Source: Deltaproteobacteria bacterium (GTDB taxonomy: Bacteria; Desulfobacterota; Desulfomonilia; UBA1062). Taken from it: a DNA stretch of 7,590 nucleotides. The notes beneath the pieces were generated by a model, which made no database searches, was not told the origin of the DNA, and saw nothing but the letters and a program-made list of their open reading frames with translations. The stretch covers positions 1 to 7,590 of the forward strand of contig JAFGTK010000269.1 in the NCBI GenBank assembly GCA_016934135.1, in the 5' to 3' direction. Positions 1-7,328 of the stretch are shown here, piece by piece. A program made the position numbers and the translations under genes. The first letter of the stretch is position 1, and every line of letters starts with the position of its first letter.

Positions 1-721
1 CCTTTGACATCCGCTTAAGGTTCCCCATGATAACTGACCGTACTGCATCCAGCAGTACATCTCTGTCATTTTCCGAGAATGCGGATGTGTCTATAGGATC
101 TCCCACTATAATTCTTACTACACCGGATTTTATGTGCATGGCATTTTTTGGCAGAAGCTTGTAGCTGCCGACAACCGTGACAGGAACAATGGGCAGCCTT
201 GCCTTCAGTGCCAGCATGACACCGCCCTTCTTGAATTTCTGAAGCCTGCCGTCGAGACTTCTGGTGCCCTCGGCAAAAAAACACGCGCTGATGCCGTTTT
301 TCAGTTCGCTGACGGCCTTGTTTATTGTTTCGCGCGCGTGGCAGCTGTCGCTGCGGTCAATAAGGATCATCCTTGCCATTTTAATTGCCCATCCGAACAC
401 CGGGATCTTTGCAAGGGATTTTTTCCCCACGAACCTGAGCTGGTTATGCAATGCCAAGGCAATTGCAGGCGGATCGAGGTTGCTCGAATGGTTTGCAATG
501 AACACATACGATCTGGTTCTGACAATCTTTTCAAATCCCTCGATCTGGATCCTTACCCGGTTTGTCTTTATGATAAGCCAGGCCCATGCAAGTCCGAGCC
601 GATAGGGAATGCAGCCTGTCCTGCTGAAAACTGCTGTAATAATAACCGGTATCCCCAGAATCATGGTGTAAATAATGGTTGTAAGGATGGTCCAGACAGA
701 CATGATCATTTCTATTATCAT
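1..721 (-). CDS. plsC: 1-acyl-sn-glycerol-3-phosphate acyltransferase (PlsC family), 3' end cut by the window edge
   Basis: Reading the minus strand from ATG at 721 gives 240 codons open to the left edge with no stop, so the extreme C-terminus is missing. Family knowledge: PlsC-type enzymes transfer an acyl chain to lysophosphatidic acid to make phosphatidic acid at the inner membrane. The sequence shows a hydrophobic N-terminal anchor (about residues 8-32), the catalytic HX4D block (NHSSNLD, H78 and D83), a second block FVGKKSLAKIPVFG (97-110), the phosphate-binding block FAEGTRS (149-155) and the fourth block PIVPV (177-181). All four conserved acyltransferase blocks are present and correctly ordered. 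The length of at least 240 residues is normal for the family. The start at 721 has AGGAAA (725-730) upstream; Met codons at residues 5 and 7 are alternatives. It is divergent from the phosphoesterase gene. Substrate specificity (acyl chain, or another lysolipid) cannot be read from sequence. Confidence 0.93.
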   Translation of the reverse strand, partial: MIIEMIMSVWTILTTIIYTMILGIPVIITAVFSRTGCIPYRLGLAWAWLIIKTNRVRIQIEGFEKIVRTRSYVFIANHSSNLDPPAIALALHNQLRFVGKKSLAKIPVFGWAIKMARMILIDRSDSCHARETINKAVSELKNGISACFFAEGTRSLDGRLQKFKKGGVMLALKARLPIVPVTVVGSYKLLPKNAMHIKSGVVRIIVGDPIDTSAFSENDRDVLLDAVRSVIMGNLKRMSK

Positions 722-789
722 GGGTTTCCTATATAATACAGACGGCCTCATACCACAATAATGAAAAGGGGGCCGCCTGGTGATGTATA
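722..789. promoter_or_regulatory. Divergent intergenic control region between the acyltransferase and phosphoesterase genes
   Basis: These 68 bases separate two divergent start codons, so promoters for both genes should lie in or near them. On the plus strand there is a perfect TATAAT at 732-737, which could serve as a -10 box for the phosphoesterase gene. The hexamer 17 bases upstream of it (tttcta, 709-714) matches TTGACA poorly and lies inside the acyltransferase coding sequence. On the minus strand the same AT-rich stretch reads TATTATATAGG, but a -10 there would nearly overlap the acyltransferase ribosome binding site. The assignment rests on gene layout plus one good hexamer, so the exact promoter positions are uncertain. 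Confidence 0.35.
779..783 (+). promoter_or_regulatory. Ribosome binding site of the phosphoesterase gene
   Basis: GGTGA lies six bases upstream of the ATG at 790 and supports that start. The more purine-rich AAAAGGGGG at 764-772 is 17 bases from the start codon, too far to be the functional site. An out-of-frame ATG at 783 is not used by the long reading frame. Confidence 0.55.
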
Positions 790-1746
790 ATGAGGATACT
801 CTTTACCTGTGACCTGCATGGCAGGACAAACCTTTATGATATGCTGATGAATTTCGCCATAGAGCAGGACTGCGAATGTATCATCATCGGCGGGGATCTT
901 TTCCCTACAAGGATTTCCGCTCCTCTCAAGCTGCTTTCGGGCAATGCCGACTTCAACGAAAGCCTCCACGTGCAGCTGGATTTCATCGACACCTTCCTGG
1001 TTCCCGTATTTGATGCGTTTATGAAAGAACACAGCCATATACATATACTGTACGTGCCCGGCAACCATGACTGGAAGATATCAATAGATCACTTCCGGCA
1101 ATGCCTGCCCCAGGCAATTTGTATGCATAATGTCATACAGCGTATAAACGGCGTCTCATTTATGGGGTATGGCTGCGTAACCGACTCACCGTTCTGGGTC
1201 AAGGATTATGTACGCAGGGACACGCTGAAAAGTCATCACACTGCAAGCAGATTTCCTCTGATAAGTACCCCTGATGGTATCTGCGTGAGCGAGAACAACG
1301 CATATGCATATGAAAACCCGAGTATTGAAGAAGAGCTTTCACCCGTTTCTCTTGCAGACCATCATGATGCCGTATGCATCTTTCACTGCCCGCCCTATGA
1401 TACCGGACTCGATACACTGCATGACGGCAAACCCATCGGTTCCCTCTCCATCAGGCGGTATATAGAAAAGCATAAGCCCCTGGTCAGCCTGCATGGCCAT
1501 ATCCATGAATCGCCCTACATGTCCGGAAGGTATTATGCAACAGTAGGTGAAACCCTGTCCATCAACCCCGGCTATAATTCAAAAGATCTGCATGCAGTAT
1601 GTTTTGATACCTCTGATCCTCGTTCCACCCTCTTCCACCGGGTCTTCGGGAAAAGATCTCCGGAACAAAGCGGCTTGAACAACGCTGTCGAGAGATCTGC
1701 GCGAAAGATCAAGGCCTATTTTATGAAGACTGTGCTGATGAAATAG
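790..1746 (+). CDS. Calcineurin-like metallophosphoesterase (Icc-related type)
   Basis: The 318-residue product shows the full dinuclear-metal phosphoesterase signature. There is D8-x-H10 in CDLHG, GGD with D36, GNHD at 91-94, H199 in HCPPYD, and the closing GHIH with H237 and H239. These are the residues that in the family bind two divalent metals and hydrolyse phosphomonoesters or diesters. The C-terminal pattern (HCPPYDTGLD, then GS, then HGHIHES, then SINPG) resembles the Icc-related predicted phosphoesterases (COG2129-like). It looks less like the UDP-diacylglucosamine hydrolase LpxH. About 105 residues separate GNHD from H199, including an acidic stretch around 162-190 that may form a lid. 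There is no signal peptide, so the enzyme is probably cytoplasmic. GGTGA at 779 supports the start. It is divergent from plsC and 70 bases upstream of the exported-protein gene, so co-transcription with the latter is possible but unproven. The natural substrate is unknown. Confidence 0.88.
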   Translation: MRILFTCDLHGRTNLYDMLMNFAIEQDCECIIIGGDLFPTRISAPLKLLSGNADFNESLHVQLDFIDTFLVPVFDAFMKEHSHIHILYVPGNHDWKISIDHFRQCLPQAICMHNVIQRINGVSFMGYGCVTDSPFWVKDYVRRDTLKSHHTASRFPLISTPDGICVSENNAYAYENPSIEEELSPVSLADHHDAVCIFHCPPYDTGLDTLHDGKPIGSLSIRRYIEKHKPLVSLHGHIHESPYMSGRYYATVGETLSINPGYNSKDLHAVCFDTSDPRSTLFHRVFGKRSPEQSGLNNAVERSARKIKAYFMKTVLMK

Positions 1747-1816
1747 CCTGCTCCACTTTTTTTATTAAAAAAGATTCTAAAGTCTGAGTAAGCATTCTGA
1801 CGAATATACCTTAAAG

Positions 1817-2515
1817 ATGAAATCGAAAACAAACCCGTTCAGAAATTGTGCATGTGTATTCCTCATAATGGTCCTGTCACCTGCCTGTTATGCGGCACAA
1901 CTCGGAAACACCTTGAATGCGCTTTCCGGCATGCTGAAGATCGATGTCTTTATGGAAGAAGGTATAGAGACTACCGAAGTTGTCGGTATGCCGAAAACCA
2001 TAAATAACATTCCATCTGAAGAACTGGTCAAGCGCTGTCTGAACGGAGTGAGTTACGGGACACTTTATGAAGGGGATCGGATCGCAAAGCTCTGGGTATA
2101 CAAGAGCGGAAAATGTGCATTCGTTAGGATATCCTCCTATGATACAGACTATAATCCTGTCCCGGCAGACGGTTATCCGGAGACCACAGCAGATACCCGT
2201 TACGGGACAACAAAAAGCCCGCTCAGGGCACCTCCGGAAATGTTCGACAGAAAGACAAGGACAACAAAATCGGGGTATTCCTATAAAGAGAACTCATTCG
2301 GGTACAGACAGCCTGTTTTCAATACTCATTCTATCAAGAACAGTTTCAGCAAGATAAAAAACCGGCCTGCATTGAACCTTGCGGGTGCAAGCAGCAATTC
2401 CGGCGCATCTGATTACCTGGCACGAAAACAGATGGCCCTTGAGGAAGAGCGAAATTCCCGGTCGGCCATGATGAATCATCTCAAGTCACAGTCAATAAAA
2501 GCTAAAAACGAATAA
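1817..2515 (+). CDS. Small exported protein of unknown function, possible STN-like N-terminal fold
   Basis: I do not recognise this 232-residue protein as a named family. It begins with a basic segment and a hydrophobic core (residues 13-23), followed by a probable signal peptidase site after CYA (24-26), so it is probably exported to the periplasm or beyond. Residues 28-97 read as a small alpha/beta unit: LNALSGMLKIDVFM, then SEELVKRCLNGVSYGTLYEGD, then IAKLWVYKSG. The pattern of a helix, 'L-L-x-G-x-x-Y', acidic-Gly-acidic turn and final strand resembles the short STN/secretin N-terminal type domain. This is a pattern match by eye, not a search result. Residues 100-200 are Ser/Asn/Tyr/Lys-rich and look disordered. 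The last 30 residues look helical and charged. The start at 1817 has only a weak upstream purine run; an in-frame TAA at 1778-1780 limits extension, and the next Met (residue 18) would destroy the signal peptide. The 18-base gap to the giant surface-protein gene indicates one operon, so a role in its export, assembly or anchoring is a reasonable guess. Confidence 0.75.
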   Translation: MKSKTNPFRNCACVFLIMVLSPACYAAQLGNTLNALSGMLKIDVFMEEGIETTEVVGMPKTINNIPSEELVKRCLNGVSYGTLYEGDRIAKLWVYKSGKCAFVRISSYDTDYNPVPADGYPETTADTRYGTTKSPLRAPPEMFDRKTRTTKSGYSYKENSFGYRQPVFNTHSIKNSFSKIKNRPALNLAGASSNSGASDYLARKQMALEEERNSRSAMMNHLKSQSIKAKNE

Positions 2516-2519
2516 CAAA

Positions 2520-2526
2520 GAGGGGG
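2520..2526 (+). promoter_or_regulatory. Strong ribosome binding site of the giant surface-protein gene
   Basis: GAGGGGG ends seven bases before the ATG at 2534 and lies in the 18-base gap after the upstream stop codon. It is clearly stronger than the site before the 1817 gene, so if the two share a transcript the large protein would be translated more efficiently. Confidence 0.75.
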
Positions 2527-2533
2527 TATAGCA

Positions 2534-5500
2534 ATGGAAAGGCACAGGTTTATCAATCTCTGGTCACGGGTATTTGCCCTGGCCCTGGTGTTTGCGCTGA
2601 TCGGCGGCACAGTTTCCTTTGCCGACGTAACCGATGTCAAGGTGATGATGGGAGGGGCTGAGTACACAAGTTTCCCTGTTACACTCACACCGGACAATGA
2701 CGGTACAGACGATTTTCTGAACTTTGTATTTACCGGGTCAGATAATGATTACAAACTCGTTGTTGACACAACAGGAGATGCAACGGCCCAGCCGATCGAA
2801 GACTGGGGCAATACAGCAGGCAAGGACTGGACGTGGCAGGGATATGGCCCTGCCGATCAGCCCATGAATATCTGGTGGGAAGGAAGAGATCAATCATGGA
2901 TAGCGGTGCCCAACGGCACATATCAGGTCTGGATCATTGAAAACCAGGGTACCTGGGAAAGCCCTGTCTGGGTGGAGGTTGACAGCTCCATAACTGTTAC
3001 GGTTTCCACCAAGTACATAACAGGAACAGTCACAGACGGTACAGACCCCATTGAAGGCGTACGTGTCAATGCAGGCGGGCCTGACGGATGGGGAGAGGCC
3101 TTTACCGATGCAAACGGGGATTTCACGATCTCAGGCCTGAAGACCGGTACATATTTCATGAATGCGGAAAAGGACGGCTACTTCTATTCATGCAACGAAC
3201 CCGGATGCAATGATGTGGATCTTCCGGCCGACCCCGGCTATGCCACCTATGACGTTACCATGCAGGAGGCTGTGACCGTTGAACTCAATGTAGCCCTTCC
3301 TGCTGCATTTGCCGCAAACAATCCCGGGGACAACCTCTGGCTCAATGCAAATGCCAACAACACCCAGGGATGCGGATGGGCACACGGAAACGGAGAGATT
3401 GCAGACGGCGACAGCACAGGCGCCATCATCCTGAACATGGAGAGCCTGGAAGCTGATAATACATGGCGTGTGAGAGTGACAGGAGAATACTGTTACTGGG
3501 AATGCGGGGAAGAGGAAGGATCTCCCTGCACGGAATACCGCAGCTCTTATGCAGGAAATGTCACCTTTACCCTTGACGATGTCGATGCAAATGATGACGG
3601 CACACCCGATACCGCCCTTGATGTAACCCTTACCAAGGCTCTGTCGGTGTCCGGCTCGGTAACTCTTCCCGCACCGTCAGAGGTGGACTGGATGAATATC
3701 AATGTCCGGCTCCAGGACGTTGATGACCCCTCGAAAGAGGCATGGGGATGGGGAAATGTGGAAAACGGTGAAAGCACCGGAACATTCTATGTCCCTGCTG
3801 TAACAGCAGGCACCTATACCTGCTATATTCAGACAGAGGGTTACCGCACCTCGACGGTTGAGGATGTCGTGGTGAGCACCGAGGATGTGATTCTGGATTC
3901 TGTTGCCCTGGATGCAGGCCTTACCATCTCCGGCACCTTGTACATCGGCGGCGGTGCTGACGGCGAGATGAATATCTGGCTCGATGCATGGTCCCCGTCC
4001 GACTTCAACTGGCATGGAAAGAACATAACGGTTGATGATAGTGCCACAAGCGTTCCATTTACCATTACCGGCCTTGAAGATCTCAATTATGAGATCAGCT
4101 GCTGGCAGTGGGGATATGAATTCACCATAGACGGCATTGGAGAAGACGGATACAAACCATGGGAGAGAAGGATCGCTGCAGACACAACAGGCGTGAACCT
4201 CTATCTTACACCTTATTCGGGTTCGATCACCGGGACGGTTACATGGCCGGACGGGGTGGATTTCAATAAAGTATTCATAGCCGTCAACTATCTCTGGGGC
4301 GGTGACGGCGGCCTTATAATGCCGGTCAGTCCTGCAGCTGACGGGTCATATACCATTGAAGGCCTGAGCACCGGAGAGTACCTTGTGCTGATAAATGAAG
4401 TAAATCTGGTTGGTGATATGCCAATGCCCACCGGAAATGTAGCGCTTTCATCACAGGTTGTCTTTGTTGCAAATTCACAGGCTACAACCCTGAATATCGA
4501 TTTGGAAGAACCGTTCACCGTAACAGGCACGGTCGTCGATGACGAGGCGATCCTTGCAGGCTCCGAGGTGGTTGCCGTTGCAGTGCCGATACAGCTGGCA
4601 ATGGGAGGCGCCAATATCGATGAAAGAAGCATGATAATGGCACCTGTGGTTGACAATGCCTTTGAGCTGAAAGTAGGGTCAGGCACCTATACGATTACCC
4701 TGGAATCGGAAGACATTGCATTTGCCTGTGAACAGAAGACCAAGGTGGTAACCGGTGACACAACGGTATCGCTTGAAGTGGCAGAAGGTTATACAGCCAA
4801 TGTAAGCATATACTTCCCGGCTGCCCTGCAGCTTGCAGATTGCGGGGGTATGCCATGCACCAAGTGGCTTGGCGGTATCGAACTGTTCCAGGGCAAACAG
4901 CCCGTGGGCGACTGGCAGGGAGTGGTTGTAGGTACAAGCGAATGGGATGATTCCGACATAGAGTTGGCAGCAGGTGTCAGTCTTGCCACCATGCAGTTCG
5001 AGAACCTTCTGGATGGCCAGTATACCGCACGGTTCTTCTCGGAAGAATATATCCAGGGCAGTGTAACATTTATTGTGGACGGCTCTGATGTGAATGCTAC
5101 CATGACGCTCACAACCGGGGCGACCATCAAAGGAAAGGTCGTAGATGCAGCATCAGGATCTATCATCTCTTCCAATATTATCGTTACGGCAGAATCCATA
5201 CCATGGATCGACGGCGGATATAAATCTACTCAGTGGAACCCGGATGGTGCATTCGACGATAACGGCCTGTTCTACCTGAAGAACATGCCTGCTGGAACCT
5301 ATCTGCTCAGTGTGGAATACGAGGCAAGTTCATCTTCAACCCTGAACTATGCCGCTGCATCCAAGTACGGCATTGTAATTACCGGGTCAAGCACGTTTGA
5401 TATCGGAACCATTAAATTGAAACAGGGTACCACAATATCAGGCATGGTCACCGATATAAACGGGGACCCTCTTGCAAATATCCCGGTAGAGGCAGAGGCC

Positions 5501-7315
5501 ATGGACTCCAAGTATGGCTCGATCCTGCTGGAGTCAAAGACAGGTACTGACGGGTATTACACTATTACCGGCGTTGACCCGGATATTCCCTACTACGAGG
5601 TGGATGCAGGTATCAGGCCTGATCCCTGGGAGGCCATGATGATGCCTCATTGCGGTTATGGCGAAGAGGTGAGGCTCAATGTGGCACCGGGAGCAGATGA
5701 TGTCGATTTCGAACTGAGAGCGACAACCGCGACACTGACCGGAACAATAACCGTTCCCGAAGGTTCTGTGCTTGCACCTCCTATGGGTGGTGAAGAAATG
5801 TCGATGCCTGTTGCCTTCATTATCCTCCAGAGAAAAGGGCTCCCCTGCGACGACCCCATGGACGGCATAGAAGCCATGAGCAATCCTCAGGGCGAGGATG
5901 GAAGCGGAGATCCTCTAACCTCTGTAACCTACAGCGTTAACAATCTCGTGCCTGCAACATACAGGATGATGGTAATGTCCAATGGCCTGTGCACATATCT
6001 GAACGAGTCATTGACCATAGCCGCGGGTACAAACGAACTCGATGTGACGCTTGTTGAAGGCGCTACTGTAAGCGGCACTGTCACAAAACCGGGAGGAGAA
6101 ACAAATCCAACGACCAGCGAGCTTGAAATGCCGGTTGCCATGAGTGCGAACCAGGAACTTGTATTCGGCTCTTTCACCTATGACCCATCAACAGGCGAGA
6201 TAAGCGCATATGAGATCAACGGGATCAAACCGGGCATTGTTTACTATGTCGCACTGGTAAGTCCTGGTGAAGACGGGCCCGGCAAGATCTATGTACAGGA
6301 CAGCACTATAACTGCAGCTGATGCATCAGACAGCCTTACCCTGAATGCCGTTATGGAAGAAGGTGCACCAACCTTTATGCTCAAGGCATTAAAGAGTGGA
6401 AGCAGTGTTCGCCTGGAGATCTTCAGTACCTCTCACCTCAAGGACGAAACCGCTGCAGAGATCATCTCTGCGCCCGAAGCACTGGGTACGATAAGCAACC
6501 TGCTGCTGAGCCCGGACAAGATGATGATATCCTTCACCTATACACCGGCAGAGGGGGAAACAGCCCTTGCATTCACCATATCCGCACACTATGGCGCAGA
6601 CAACACCCTTGTGGAGCAGAACTTCTCGCTGAATCTCTCGGCAAACAGTGCAAACCAGGGTCTGGTAAATTCCATTATGGGCGGTACCGTGAACCTTGAC
6701 GGCGGCGATGCATCGGGCATCAGCATGCCTGCAGGATCTATCGATGACGATGGTGGAGACGGCACCCTGGTACAGGTAACCAAGGCAGACCTGGATGCCG
6801 GCGCGGAAAGCGAGGCTATCGCTGCTGAAGAGGCTGACGGTACCATTGTCATCTGTCCTGAGGCAACAGATGATCTTCCGTCATGGGCCACTGCCGTGTC
6901 CCTGCAGTATGACTTTGACCTGAACGGCGACAGCGTTGCCGAGGGCCAGAGTGTAACCGTAACCCTGCAATATGACGAGGGTGCGGATACAGATGAACTC
7001 AATGTACTGCACTATGTTGACAGCGAATGGGTGGTCGAGGAAACCAACAAGACCATTGACACGGTCAACAGGACCATCAGTGTGGATGTAACCTCGGTGT
7101 CTCCGTTTATTGCTGCCGAGGGAACAGACTCGGAAGATACACCGGACACCGATAATACCCTGGCTCTACTTGCCATGGGCGGCAGTGACGGGGGCGGATG
7201 TTTCGTGGATACCGCTCGAAGCTCCGACAACATACCTCTTGTTTTCCTTGTCTTCCTGGCTGTCATTGGTTTCATGAAGCCGTTAACAAGGCTGATCAAC
7301 AGGAAACATCAATAA
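2534..7315 (+). CDS. Giant secreted or surface-anchored protein with tandem carboxypeptidase-regulatory-like repeats and a Gly-Cys C-terminal sorting signal
   Basis: The 1593-residue product starts with a clear signal peptide (basic start, hydrophobic core about 13-25, likely cleavage after SFA at residue 30). Residues 31-155 resemble an FlgD-type Ig module: TPDNDGTDDFLNF near the front, then WWEGRD and VPNGTYQVWI. Next come about eleven divergent beta-sandwich units, each opening with a strand like 'TISGTV'. The units start near residues 160, 245, 367, 460, 560, 659, 751, 860, 963, 1062 and 1174. Many contain a 'DGxYTIxGLxxGxY' turn typical of CarboxypepD_reg-like (prealbumin-like) domains. 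Residues 1278-1380 are another beta-rich region. Residues 1382-1535 recall ZU5-like modules (GGTV, IPAG-like SMPAG, then a 'YVDSEWVVEE' strand). The C-terminus has GGSDGGGC (Cys1556), a hydrophobic helix (about 1566-1581) and a basic tail, as in JDVT-CTERM or CFI-box-type sorting signals. The mature protein is visibly acidic and poor in Lys/Arg. No catalytic motif was seen. A surface structural, adhesive or carbohydrate-binding role is likely but inferred. Confidence 0.9.
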   Translation: MERHRFINLWSRVFALALVFALIGGTVSFADVTDVKVMMGGAEYTSFPVTLTPDNDGTDDFLNFVFTGSDNDYKLVVDTTGDATAQPIEDWGNTAGKDWTWQGYGPADQPMNIWWEGRDQSWIAVPNGTYQVWIIENQGTWESPVWVEVDSSITVTVSTKYITGTVTDGTDPIEGVRVNAGGPDGWGEAFTDANGDFTISGLKTGTYFMNAEKDGYFYSCNEPGCNDVDLPADPGYATYDVTMQEAVTVELNVALPAAFAANNPGDNLWLNANANNTQGCGWAHGNGEIADGDSTGAIILNMESLEADNTWRVRVTGEYCYWECGEEEGSPCTEYRSSYAGNVTFTLDDVDANDDGTPDTALDVTLTKALSVSGSVTLPAPSEVDWMNINVRLQDVDDPSKEAWGWGNVENGESTGTFYVPAVTAGTYTCYIQTEGYRTSTVEDVVVSTEDVILDSVALDAGLTISGTLYIGGGADGEMNIWLDAWSPSDFNWHGKNITVDDSATSVPFTITGLEDLNYEISCWQWGYEFTIDGIGEDGYKPWERRIAADTTGVNLYLTPYSGSITGTVTWPDGVDFNKVFIAVNYLWGGDGGLIMPVSPAADGSYTIEGLSTGEYLVLINEVNLVGDMPMPTGNVALSSQVVFVANSQATTLNIDLEEPFTVTGTVVDDEAILAGSEVVAVAVPIQLAMGGANIDERSMIMAPVVDNAFELKVGSGTYTITLESEDIAFACEQKTKVVTGDTTVSLEVAEGYTANVSIYFPAALQLADCGGMPCTKWLGGIELFQGKQPVGDWQGVVVGTSEWDDSDIELAAGVSLATMQFENLLDGQYTARFFSEEYIQGSVTFIVDGSDVNATMTLTTGATIKGKVVDAASGSIISSNIIVTAESIPWIDGGYKSTQWNPDGAFDDNGLFYLKNMPAGTYLLSVEYEASSSSTLNYAAASKYGIVITGSSTFDIGTIKLKQGTTISGMVTDINGDPLANIPVEAEAMDSKYGSILLESKTGTDGYYTITGVDPDIPYYEVDAGIRPDPWEAMMMPHCGYGEEVRLNVAPGADDVDFELRATTATLTGTITVPEGSVLAPPMGGEEMSMPVAFIILQRKGLPCDDPMDGIEAMSNPQGEDGSGDPLTSVTYSVNNLVPATYRMMVMSNGLCTYLNESLTIAAGTNELDVTLVEGATVSGTVTKPGGETNPTTSELEMPVAMSANQELVFGSFTYDPSTGEISAYEINGIKPGIVYYVALVSPGEDGPGKIYVQDSTITAADASDSLTLNAVMEEGAPTFMLKALKSGSSVRLEIFSTSHLKDETAAEIISAPEALGTISNLLLSPDKMMISFTYTPAEGETALAFTISAHYGADNTLVEQNFSLNLSANSANQGLVNSIMGGTVNLDGGDASGISMPAGSIDDDGGDGTLVQVTKADLDAGAESEAIAAEEADGTIVICPEATDDLPSWATAVSLQYDFDLNGDSVAEGQSVTVTLQYDEGADTDELNVLHYVDSEWVVEETNKTIDTVNRTISVDVTSVSPFIAAEGTDSEDTPDTDNTLALLAMGGSDGGGCFVDTARSSDNIPLVFLVFLAVIGFMKPLTRLINRKHQ
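3260..4213 (+). repeat. Three related Trp/Gly/Asn-rich protein repeat units within the giant surface protein
   Basis: Residues 243-560 of the surface protein contain three consecutive units that resemble one another more than the later units do. Each has a strand rich in Trp/Asn (LWLNANAN, WMNINVRLQD, MNIWLDAW). Each then has an aromatic-Gly/Asn loop ending in an acidic-Ser turn: GWAHGNGEIADGDSTG at 281-296, GWGNVENGESTG at 405-416, and the weaker WHGKNITVDDSATS at 493-506. The similarity is at protein level; no long exact DNA repeat is visible, so the duplication is old or conversion has been absent. The units lie on the usual 'TxSGTV' strand register, so they are a subfamily of the general repeat. 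Confidence 0.6.
7199..7312 (+). other. C-terminal tripartite sorting/anchoring signal (Gly-rich Cys motif, membrane helix, basic tail)
   Basis: This covers Cys1556 to the last residue of the surface protein. A Ser/Gly/Asp-rich linker ends in GGGCFVDTAR, followed by about 16 hydrophobic residues (IPLVFLVFLAVIGFM) and the basic cluster KPLTRLINRKHQ. This order matches the known logic of bacterial C-terminal sorting signals. The GGGC-F-[IV] start resembles CFI-box and JDVT-CTERM families, in which the signal is probably cut by a dedicated intramembrane protease. No such protease is encoded in the window. Confidence 0.7.
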
Positions 7316-7328
7316 TATCTGAAACCAC

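Noticed and set aside
134..736. 200-codon plus-strand open frame across the left part of the window
   Set aside because: It is antisense to the acyltransferase gene, whose four conserved blocks are all in the minus-strand frame. The plus-strand product has no recognisable motif.
1756..1773. Hairpin CTTTTTTTATTAAAAAAG after the phosphoesterase stop codon, as a terminator
   Set aside because: The stem is seven pairs, all A-T but one, with no GC-rich core and no T tract after it. It is too weak to call a terminator, so read-through into the next genes remains possible.
1774..1816. A promoter directly upstream of the small exported-protein gene
   Set aside because: AT-rich hexamers such as TTCTAA and AATATA are present, but no pair has both acceptable match and 16-18 base spacing.
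1877..1891. Lipoprotein signal in the small exported protein (LSPAC, Cys24)
   Set aside because: The residues before the Cys (S-P-A) do not fit a lipobox, which needs Leu or a similar residue at -3. The CYA-A site fits ordinary signal peptidase I better.
4288..7299. Several minus-strand open frames of 66-137 codons inside the giant gene (for example 4288-4686, 4789-5199 and 6589-7002)
   Set aside because: They are shadows of a long, compositionally biased coding sequence. Their products are Ser/Thr/Pro/Val-rich with no motif and lie opposite well-supported beta repeats.
2534..7315. Enzymatic function for the giant protein, suggested by the 'carboxypeptidase' name of its repeats
   Set aside because: The repeats match only the regulatory, transthyretin-like part. 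No zinc-binding HxxE or other catalytic motif was seen.
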